From Globobulimina sp. (Eukaryota; Foraminifera; Rotaliida): a DNA stretch of 9,663 nt. The notes beneath the pieces are model-generated. The model had not been told where the DNA came from. It ran no database searches and saw only the letters and a program-made list of their open reading frames with translations. Positions 1 through 6,687 of the stretch are shown piece by piece. Where the stretch lies: positions 1-9,663 of the forward strand of contig PIVH01000039.1 of NCBI GenBank assembly GCA_003354225.1, in the 5' to 3' direction. A program made the position numbers and the translations under genes. Every line of letters begins with the position of its first letter. The first letter of the stretch is position 1.

Positions 1-1446
1 TTTATTATTTCTGTGAGCCGAAGTGTGTATGTTTTGGGCGAAACGGGTATCAATGTATTGACCATGTCTGTGATTGCTGTGTATAAAGAAGACAGCGAGA
101 ATACATTTCGCTTAATTTTGTTGACGGAGTCCTCTGATTATTTACAATTAGCGCGCAGCAGTTCTGATTTATATTTATTCGAACCAAGCGATGGTGGTAC
201 AATTTCCAAAGGTTCCTTCACTGCAAAGTCCGATGCGGTGACAAAAGACGAACAGATTACTGGCGCCATTGCAGGCTGCTTGAATAACAAAGCATTTATT
301 TGTAGTCAATTATGGGAGATTACGGCCGAAAATGTAGAGTGTGCTGAAAATGAGGATGGGATTAATTTCAGTGGGCGGTATGCATTGCAATTTGAGACTT
401 CGTGCAGAGCGCAGCCGGATATCTCTGCGGATTTAGCCACTCATTGCGCGGATTGGTTGGCTTTGCATCCAGATATTGATGGGCCTGAACCTGTGACATT
501 GTATGCCACATTGACATGGAAAGACGAAATATGCGATCCTCAATTATTTGAAACGCAGTTTGGCGCAGAAATGCAATTTTATACAGATAGCGGTTACAGT
601 GTTGAAGCGGGTAATACATTGTATGAAGTTGGCGTAGATCCTATTTATGTGAAAATCACCACAAATTATCCGCAAGATACGTATGAAATTTTCGATACGG
701 AGTTGATTAATGTATGGATCTGTACCTTTGACCCAACGTATTCTGTGGATTTGGACGAGTTTACCGGCGGCTGTTTTGATACAAATCGCGATGACACTGG
801 TTATGTGTATAATATTTATAAAAGCGATAACCCATTGATCGAAGAGGAAGGCTTTGTGTTGGGCGGGGTGGATGGTTCCGGTCATCCCAGTTTGGATGGT
901 TCGGCAGTAACGCGAGTGTTGGAATTTTATTTTAAAGTTCCGCCTAAAATCCAAAGGGATACATTATGGGTTCATGCTCAAATTGACGTAGCATTAACCA
1001 ATGGGAATAGGAGAAGATTGGCGGCCAATGCTGGAGCAATTCCAGCAAATGAAATATCAAATCAAATGCAACATTTTGTGGATAATATTGCGGTGGGCCA
1101 TGGAAGAGGTAATAAGCCACCACCACAACAGCCATTTTATCAACGACCAAATTATCAACAACCGCAGCAAGTAAATTATCCAAATTATGGACCAGCTGCA
1201 GCTGCACCGTCATCATTTGTGGTGTCATTATCATCGCCGTGGGTTATTGCGATTGGAGGTTTGTTAGCAGTGATATTGGTGTTTAATATCGTGTTTATGT
1301 GTTATATGAATTGTAGAGGAAGAGGGCGAGGAATTGTAGGAAGAGCTTCGTTGAATAGAAGACGAAGAAGTGGCTATACATCGGTGAAAAATGTGGATTC
1401 GGAGGATTTTAATGATTCGGAAGTAAATGCTATTAATGTCGAGTAG
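1..1446 (+). CDS. Single-pass membrane protein with large ectodomain (5' partial)
   Basis: The reading frame is open from the first base to the TAG at 1444-1446 (481 codons visible), so the true start lies upstream. The family is not recognised. Residues (counted from base 1) about 1-338 are an ectodomain-like region rich in beta-prone segments, with eight cysteines near residues 93, 101, 114, 135, 149, 178, 241 and 258. A run of three arginines (about 337-339) could be a proprotein cleavage site. A Pro/Gln/Asn/Tyr stalk follows (about 371-400), then one hydrophobic helix (about 414-435) and a basic tail with several Arg clusters. The tail holds YTSV, which fits the YxxΦ sorting motif, and an acidic end. 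This suggests a type I surface or endosomal protein. The order of beta-rich region with a late pair of cysteines, basic site and membrane helix recalls zona pellucida-type proteins, but that is a weak resemblance. No intron is needed. Confidence 0.72.
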   Translation, partial: FIISVSRSVYVLGETGINVLTMSVIAVYKEDSENTFRLILLTESSDYLQLARSSSDLYLFEPSDGGTISKGSFTAKSDAVTKDEQITGAIAGCLNNKAFICSQLWEITAENVECAENEDGINFSGRYALQFETSCRAQPDISADLATHCADWLALHPDIDGPEPVTLYATLTWKDEICDPQLFETQFGAEMQFYTDSGYSVEAGNTLYEVGVDPIYVKITTNYPQDTYEIFDTELINVWICTFDPTYSVDLDEFTGGCFDTNRDDTGYVYNIYKSDNPLIEEEGFVLGGVDGSGHPSLDGSAVTRVLEFYFKVPPKIQRDTLWVHAQIDVALTNGNRRRLAANAGAIPANEISNQMQHFVDNIAVGHGRGNKPPPQQPFYQRPNYQQPQQVNYPNYGPAAAAPSSFVVSLSSPWVIAIGGLLAVILVFNIVFMCYMNCRGRGRGIVGRASLNRRRRSGYTSVKNVDSEDFNDSEVNAINVE

Positions 1447-1479
1447 ATTAAAATATATTTTTTTTTGTACCTTCTCCAA

Positions 1480-1490
1480 AATAAAATAAA
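1480..1490 (+). terminator. Overlapping poly(A) signals after the membrane-protein gene
   Basis: Two overlapping AATAAA hexamers (1480-1485 and 1485-1490) lie 34-44 nt after the TAG of the upstream gene, followed by T-rich sequence. This is the expected place for 3'-end formation in a gene-dense genome. Confidence 0.5.
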
Positions 1491-1510
1491 ACGCTTATAC
1501 CAAAATATAT

Positions 1511-1540
1511 GTTTCTTTTTTGTTTGTTTCTTTTTTGTTT
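1511..1540. repeat. Perfect 15-bp tandem duplication, T-rich
   Basis: The unit GTTTCTTTTTTGTTT occurs at 1511-1525 and again, without any change, at 1526-1540. It lies just downstream of the poly(A) signals and is probably a slippage product in 3'-flanking DNA. A role as a downstream U-rich element is possible but not shown. Confidence 0.8.
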
Positions 1541-1558
1541 AAATAGTATTATTTTTTA

Positions 1559-1631
1559 ATTTTATGTACAATCGATACTTTCATAGTGACACTCATTCAA
1601 TATAAACGAGCTCGGGAATTGTACATAAAAT
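1559..1631. repeat. 14-bp perfect inverted repeat with 45-nt spacer
   Basis: The arm ATTTTATGTACAAT (1559-1572) is exactly complementary to 1618-1631. A transcript from either strand could form a 14-bp, AT-rich stem closing a 45-nt loop. A ten-T run follows at 1647-1656. It could be a 3'-UTR hairpin, a small miniature-transposon remnant or an unnamed structured RNA. No target-site duplication or known ncRNA motif is visible. Confidence 0.6.
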
Positions 1632-1869
1632 CACATGACTGCAGCCTTTTTTTTTTAACCAACGCCTCAGTGCCTACTCAGGTACCATTAGATAACACCC
1701 CTAGGCCTCGATTTGCAGCACAGGGAACAACATAATGCGATTCTAAAATTTCACAATATACAATATTATTTAATTAATCACAAAAAAACACAAAGAAACA
1801 TTGCATGCATCTGACGGTAGTTATTGTGTGCTATATTAATACAAAAAAAAAATTAAAAATAAACACATA

Positions 1870-4588
1870 TTAGTCATATACTTCAAATCCATCATCATTC
1901 ACATTCACATTGCCATTATCAATTTGTTGATCCTCTTCCTCTTCCTCGGCAGACCCATCATCACCATCTGAGCTTGAGGCTGAGGCAGAGGCAGAGGCAG
2001 AACTGGAAGCACTCGATCCATTGTCCTCCTCATCCTCGTCCTCATCCTCATTACTGTCACTATTCCGCCACGCAGTCTCATCCTCGTCCTCATTGCCATC
2101 ACTCTCGTCGTCATCTCGTGTAAAAGTAAAAGAATTAAATTTTAATAAATATTTTGTTTTATTTCTATGCGTAGAATGATGTCCATGCGTATTGTCAATG
2201 GAATATATGGGCATATCTGTGAATTCCTGATCAAAGTTATTCGTCTGATCTTCATTTAATTTCGGTGTAAAAGGCGGTTTCAATTTTCTGTCATATAACA
2301 AGTTCCAATCAATCGATTTAAAGAAAATATGTCGCTTTATTTGCTGTGCGCCCTTTAAATGGGCAAAAGACTTTTTTTTCGGGTCGTTTTGATATTTATT
2401 TGGATTGGAAGATTGGTACGAACCCAACCTTTTTTTCCAATTCCTTTGCATTAATAAGGTCAATATATTCACGGCAGAGTCACTGAAATAGTTTGGAAAA
2501 CGCAGTTTGCTGTGTAATATCTTCTCAAACAAGCGATCTCTGTCGCGGCTATAAAAAGGCGGCATTCCGGTCAACATCTCATACAATAACGCCCCTAAAG
2601 ACCACCAATCCGCTGGCTTTCCGTGGCCACATCGACGTAATATCTCTGGCGCCAAATATTCCGGCGTACCGCAAAAAGAATGCGCCAATAAGCCCTCCTC
2701 TTCGTTAATATTCTCCTTCGACAGCCCGAAATCGGTCAACTTTATATGGCCGCCCGCGTCCAACAACACATTCTCCGGCTTCAAGTCGCGATAAATGATG
2801 TTCATCGAATGCAAATATTCCAATGCCAACGCAATGCTCGCCGCATAAAACCGCGCCCTGTCTTCCTTAAACCGGCCGGCTTTGCCCAAATGGAAAAATA
2901 ACTCGCCGCCGCCACAATAATCCAACACCAAAAACAATTTCGTCTCTGTTTGAAACGCATAGTACAATGACACGATGAATGGATGGCTCACAAAGCCCAA
3001 CACCCGGCGCTCAGTCCGCGTATGTTCGATTTGGTTGCGTTTGATCACATTTTCTTTCTTCAAGATTTTCATGGCATAAATTTGATTTTCATTATCCACT
3101 TTTTTGACTTGCAATACTTTGCCAAACGCGCCCTTTCCAACCACTTTTAGCAAGGTAAAGTCAGACAAAGTGGGCGCTTTCTTATCATTGCCATGCTCGC
3201 CCTGCGCCAGTTTGAGCTGCGCTTTTTTGCTTTTATTTTCCAGCTCTTTCTGCTGGATCGGATTCATATTATTCTCTGCGGCATGCACGCCGCCAATGCG
3301 TATGATGCTATTGGCCTCTTTCTTGAAGATCCATCGAAACTGCACAAAGGAGGACAGTTCAGGCGAGACCATCAGCAATGGATCGTCCACAATGACCCGC
3401 AGCCATATTTGCAACGACACGCGCATATGTTTCAAAAATGGCGACTCGCTGTCAAAGACGCTGCGATTCATCTTAGGATGCGATAGGTTGATGTTTGAGG
3501 GCGAGGACCCGGATGGAGCAGCATTGTGTGTATGTGAGTGTGGCACGGATTTGTTCAGCACCAGCGGCAGCGGTTGCAATTTGGCTATTTTTTTCACTTT
3601 GCCTGCGGTTAAGTCGTCCGTTAATGGCAAACTATTGGAGGAGCCCAGTGGGAACAGCGAGACCTGCGTATGTTTTGAGTGCAAGGATGGGATGTTTGTA
3701 TAAATGGTTTTGTATATTATCAGATACCGGCTTTGGAGGCGTGTCTTGTGGCTTATTGTTGCGTAAATGTTGCATTTGTCGTTGTTGTAATAATAATTGT
3801 TGCTCGTGTTGTATTTGCCGGATATGTTTGATTTGTTTCATTTGAAGCATCAATTGTTGTTCCTGTCGCTTTTGAACCATAATTTGTTGTTGGTGATATT
3901 GATAAATTTGTTTGTAAACGTGGCGCGGCGAATATTTGCGGTTATGTTTATCCATATTAGTCTCTATTTTGTTGGCCGCTTCCTGCTGGAAATATAAATA
4001 AAATAAACCTAAGGGTAATAAGGGAGGCACTTCTATTTGTTTTTTCTTCTTCGCATTGCTTTCATCGATTTGTTGCAAGACACTGTATTTTGCTTTTAAT
4101 TTGTTGTGTAACTGAATGAAATCACATAGGGTTTTATACACAGTCCACATTTGCTGTTGATATTGCACTGTAATTTCAAATTTGAGCGAGGAGTTTGCAT
4201 GGAATATAGCCGAACGTTGGAATATAGGCCGTGTCATATCGATGGCGTTTGGTTTGAAGGGGGAGTTTAACGCAGAGGAACTTTGGGCTTTTATACCGTT
4301 TTTTAACGCATTGAGCTGTTTATTTGTGTTTGTTTTTGCTTTTGCTTTTTGTTTGGGTTTGGCTTTGGATTTTGGAGGTTTTTTTTTGGGTTTGGCTTTG
4401 GATTTTGATTTAGATCGATGTGCTGAATTATTTCTATGGTTCGACGATGATATATGTTTGGAGGTTGTATGATGCTTTGAAGGCGGATCATATTTGGTGG
4501 ATGGTATGGAAATGGTCAGTCTATGTTTTGGTTTGTTAGTTTCTGCTTTCTTGGGACCGAATAGTTTATTGCCTAGAAACTTAAACAT
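1870..4588 (-). CDS. PX-domain AGC-family Ser/Thr protein kinase (two exons)
   Basis: Exons are 4588-3728 and 3663-1870, joined across a 64-nt phase-0 intron, giving 884 residues. The first in-frame ATG after an upstream stop (4627-4625) is at 4588. Residues 59-85 are Lys/Ser/Pro-rich and NLS-like. PX-type strands and helix lie at about 122-168 and a PPLLPLG loop at 188-194. A Gln-rich, coiled-coil-prone insert spans about 200-276, and the last PX helices are at about 366-396. The kinase domain (about 456-735) has a GKGAFGKV loop (463-470), catalytic Lys486, Glu505, YRD (578-580), DFG (598-600) and APE (625-627). The predicted PDK1 site is Ser616, before FCGTPEY. The AGC tail ends in the hydrophobic motif FNSFTF (796-801, Thr800), followed by an 81-residue acidic/Ser-Ala tail. 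All catalytic residues are present, so it should be active. PX plus AGC kinase recalls SGK3-type kinases acting at phosphoinositide-bearing endosomes. The PX basic motif is not canonical, so lipid binding is uncertain. Confidence 0.93.
1873..2115 (-). repeat. Low-complexity acidic and Ser/Ala tail of the kinase
   Basis: Residues 804-884 of the kinase are Asp/Glu/Ser/Asn-rich and follow the hydrophobic motif directly. The DNA shows short tandem units: four near-identical GAGGCW hexamers at 1976-1999 encode Ala-Ser repeats, and CCTCRT-type hexamers near 2025-2052 and 2076-2095 encode Asp/Glu runs. Such a long tail after the hydrophobic motif is unusual for AGC kinases. The repeat arrays are probably length-variable. 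Confidence 0.8.
3664..3727 (-). other. Intron in the PX-AGC kinase gene (64 nt)
   Basis: Read on the minus strand, the intron begins GTATCT and ends ACGCAG. Splicing joins the PX frame, which otherwise stops 32 nt into the next exon at 3632, to the kinase frame in phase 0. It brings the two halves of one PX domain together. Size and ends match the other three introns in the window. There is no strong pyrimidine tract. Confidence 0.85.
4352..4406 (-). repeat. Direct repeat in the Lys-rich segment of the kinase
   Basis: A 22-bp sequence (4352-4373) recurs exactly at 4385-4406 with a 33-bp period, that is 11 codons. On the minus strand it encodes the repeated peptide KSKAKPK in the NLS-like region. 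It is an in-frame segmental duplication. Confidence 0.8.
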
Positions 4589-4741
4589 AGAGCTAGAATA
4601 TCGTCCGCCGTACGTTGTGTCCAACTAATAATTCGGAATGGAAAGCAACAACGAAGCAACGATGACGATGTCAATAAGATTAAGTTTTTGGATCACTTTT
4701 TTCCCTTTTACTATTTTTACAAAACCACGTTGTACAATAGC
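4589..4741. promoter_or_regulatory. Divergent intergenic region between kinase and P-loop genes
   Basis: The 153 nt between the two divergent start codons must hold both 5' leaders and promoters. A pyrimidine-rich stretch (about 4696-4720) lies just upstream of the plus-strand start. No clear TATA element is seen. An upstream ATG at 4638 opens a short frame that overlaps the downstream gene. On the minus side, the kinase frame is closed by a stop at 4627-4625. Confidence 0.5.
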
Positions 4742-5538
4742 ATGGCCTTTACCACAGCCTTGGGAAGCATTGAACAGTTGGTACTAATATTGCTTTGTTC
4801 ATATCCATTATTATCATTCATTATAGCTTGTATATGGTTAATTGTATGCAGATACAAAGCATATTATAAATGTTTCAATAATAATGATATCGATGCTGAT
4901 TACACTGTATTCAAGCAGTACAATAACTTTTTGATTATAGGCAGCCAAGCATGCGGCAAATCGCATTTGGCAAAACAATTAAAGGCAATGTTTCCTCGGC
5001 TAGAGCTAATTGAACTGGATACAATATATTGGAAACCGAATTGGAAACGAAACAAAGGTAAATTTTATCGGGATGTGCGAGCATCATTATTTAATAGAAT
5101 TGGAGACAAGAAATATGAACCAAAATATGATGGTGTCATCATTGATGGCAATTATAATTTTATTAAGGAACTGACTTGGAATTTAACGGACGTAATAATA
5201 TGGTTTGTAAAATTTTACTGAAACCATTTCATTGATATGTTTGTAAATAAAACCATGCCAGGTTGGACTACGAATTTATCGAAGTGTTTTATCGTGCAAT
5301 AAAACGTTCGTTTTGGAGGATAATAACAGGAAAAAAAGTATGTAATGGCAATGTTGAGACGGTAAGCAAATTATTAAACGATTTTAAAAGCAGTGTTGTG
5401 TATAACGTATGGAATGATCATGAAAAGATAAATACACACAACATCCCAAATGATTATATTCAATTGTTTCCAAATAAAAAAATAATTAGACTTAAATCAC
5501 CGTACCATTGCAATCAATGGCTAAAACGTATTAAATAA
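4742..5538 (+). CDS. Membrane-anchored P-loop NTPase, adenylate kinase/FlaR-like
   Basis: Exons 4742-5202 and 5262-5538 join across a 59-nt intron to give 245 residues ending in TAA. The start is the first in-frame ATG (context CATGG); the frame upstream has no other ATG. Residues about 9-36 form a hydrophobic helix, probably a membrane anchor. The P-loop GSQACGKS lies at 67-74, a conserved-looking LDTIYW at 92-97, and a hydrophobic strand ending in DGNYN at about 130-138. Splicing restores IIWLDYEF, with a lid-like stretch of Arg/Lys and a GN motif after it. This order matches the small kinases annotated as topology modulation or adenylate kinase-related proteins, which are mostly bacterial, soluble and about 170-190 residues long. 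The phosphoryl acceptor is unknown. A eukaryotic, membrane-tethered version is unusual and could reflect old gene transfer. Confidence 0.8.
5203..5261 (+). other. Intron in the P-loop NTPase gene (59 nt)
   Basis: The intron begins GTTTGT and ends TGCCAG. Without splicing, the frame reaches a TGA at 5219-5221. Splicing in phase 2 rebuilds a Trp codon and continues into LDYEF, the strand expected at this place in the family. TACTGAAA at about 5216-5223 is a possible branch site. Confidence 0.85.
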
Positions 5539-5567
5539 TTCATTCAATTTAAATCTGATTGTCACGC

Positions 5568-5573
5568 AATAAA
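5568..5573 (+). terminator. Poly(A) signal after the P-loop NTPase gene
   Basis: AATAAA lies 30 nt after the TAA and 34 nt before the next gene's ATG, followed by a GTTTTT stretch. The intergenic space is only 68 nt, so the 3' end of this gene and the leader of the next must nearly touch. Confidence 0.5.
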
Positions 5574-5606
5574 GTTTTTGGATTTGATCAGAAAAACTTT
5601 TACTTG

Positions 5607-6602
5607 ATGTTAAATATTATGGTAATGGTCAATTGTTACTACATATCTGTACCATTGGAATGCATTTGCGGATTTATTATATGCATTGTGCTCATTTATT
5701 TATTCTTTAAAATCCGCAGTGTTCGAAAGCATAAATATATGCATCCATTTTATCCATTTACAACTCTATTTTGTGTATTGTTTATGGAAATATGTGTCAT
5801 TGTCGATTGTATTCATATAACCCTTTGTGCATTTATAACAGAAGAATTCGATGTTTTTAGTCAACGTTACAGTGGTATTAAAATAATAGCAGACATTGCT
5901 TATTTTGTATCAACCACATTTTTGTATATCATAATGATGGGAAGACTGGTCCTCACATTCGACAATACTTTGTACCAATTGCACAACTCTATAATTGCTT
6001 TTATTGCAATATTTATATTTACATCAAATTGTGCGATGATATATTATGTAACATTGTTAATGCTATATGGCGACATTCAAAAGGTGGATAAAAAGGAAAA
6101 ACCAATTATTGCTGTTATATCCGGCATTGATGTCATATTAAATGTATCATTATTATTATTGTTTATTTTTAAAATAAAACAATTAATCGCTTCTATTCAA
6201 GATACGGATTTTGAACATTTTATTGCAATTAATGATAAAGACGATATGTATCGTGTTTGTGGCGATAATATTACTAAAACACCAGCAGAGGAAAGAAAAA
6301 AATATATCTCTTTGGATAAAAATCAACACAAATTAATAACAATAATCACAAGACATAGTTTTTTAAGCAGTATAGCTATTATTGCAAATTATACATCATT
6401 ATTTATTGATATGTATTCTCCACATTCTACTATTAGTACGTTGATAAATTATGGAATCCGAGCAATGTCTTCCACTGTTATTGTGACTACGTTATGTTTA
6501 AACTTTGGGTTTAACATCAAAATGTATTCTCGCTGTTGCGGAAACTGTCACGTTGGGTGTTATTCATTTTGTGTCTATTTTACTAAACACTCAATTCAGT
6601 AA
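5607..6602 (+). CDS. Seven-transmembrane receptor-like protein
   Basis: The protein has 331 residues from the ATG at 5607 to TAA at 6600-6602; an alternative ATG lies four codons on. Seven hydrophobic helices can be counted at about 14-34, 50-74, 92-111, 127-153, 166-188, 250-268 and 282-302. The N-terminal outside segment is very short. A long polar loop (about 195-245) lies between helices 5 and 6, the usual place for the G-protein-contacting loop. After helix 7 a Cys-rich tail (YSRCCGNCH and further cysteines) looks like a palmitoylated helix 8. No ligand or family is recognised from motifs; there is no DRY or NPxxY. It lies 85 nt upstream of the GPCR-PIPK gene on the same strand, so the two may be co-evolving receptors. 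An in-frame 43-nt splice (6557-6599) would replace the last residues but is not favoured. Confidence 0.75.
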   Translation: MLNIMVMVNCYYISVPLECICGFIICIVLIYLFFKIRSVRKHKYMHPFYPFTTLFCVLFMEICVIVDCIHITLCAFITEEFDVFSQRYSGIKIIADIAYFVSTTFLYIIMMGRLVLTFDNTLYQLHNSIIAFIAIFIFTSNCAMIYYVTLLMLYGDIQKVDKKEKPIIAVISGIDVILNVSLLLLFIFKIKQLIASIQDTDFEHFIAINDKDDMYRVCGDNITKTPAEERKKYISLDKNQHKLITIITRHSFLSSIAIIANYTSLFIDMYSPHSTISTLINYGIRAMSSTVIVTTLCLNFGFNIKMYSRCCGNCHVGCYSFCVYFTKHSIQ

Positions 6603-6687
6603 AGACATTGTGAAGCAAACTAATCCAGTTCATATTTTCCGTCTACATCGAAAAAAAATCTTTCACTCTAAACGTACAGTGAAACGA

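Larger units (their letters stand above)
1447..1869. other. Intergenic region between convergent genes
   Basis: This 423-nt stretch separates two stop codons facing each other. It holds the AATAAA pair, a T-rich tandem duplication (1511-1540), a 14-bp inverted repeat (1559-1631), a ten-T run (1647-1656), a more GC-rich patch at about 1660-1735 and A-rich runs near 1780-1860. A minus-strand ATTAAA (1769-1774) could serve the convergent kinase gene. No tRNA, snRNA, 5S or protein-coding frame could be recognised on either strand. Confidence 0.6.

Noticed and set aside
368-1479. Several minus-strand open frames opposite gene 1
   Set aside because: They are low-complexity shadows of the plus-strand membrane protein, with no motif or sensible start context.
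1640-1740. tRNA, 5S, snRNA or SRP RNA gene in the GC-richer patch near a T-run
   Set aside because: No cloverleaf, A/B box pair, Sm site or conserved core was found by eye on either strand. A covariance-model search would settle it.
3632-3684. Frameshift or two separate genes at the PX-kinase overlap
   Set aside because: A 64-nt GT-AG intron in phase 0 joins the two frames exactly and unites the halves of one PX domain, matching the other introns in size.
3104-3703. Long plus-strand open frame of 199 codons opposite the kinase
   Set aside because: It lies antisense to conserved kinase and PX sequence, has no domain of its own, and its length follows from the codon bias of the minus-strand gene.
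4182-4472. Plus-strand frame rich in Phe/Leu that looks like membrane helices
   Set aside because: It is the complement of Lys-rich codons of the kinase N-terminus; the apparent hydrophobicity is an artefact of AAA/AAG read as TTT/CTT.
4684-4740. Coding intron joining an upstream exon to the P-loop NTPase
   Set aside because: Size and ends fit, but no ATG upstream is in the frame that would continue into the 4742 start; only a leader intron is possible.
5539-5606. Upstream TTG or other start for the seven-helix gene
   Set aside because: The open frame reaches to 5559, but the poly(A) signal of the previous gene lies there and the ATG at 5607 gives a sensible short N-terminus.
6557-6599. 43-nt intron extending the 7TM protein into 6600-6732
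   Set aside because: It is shorter than the other introns, and the downstream exon is better explained as the start of the GPCR-PIPK gene. Kept only as a possible isoform.
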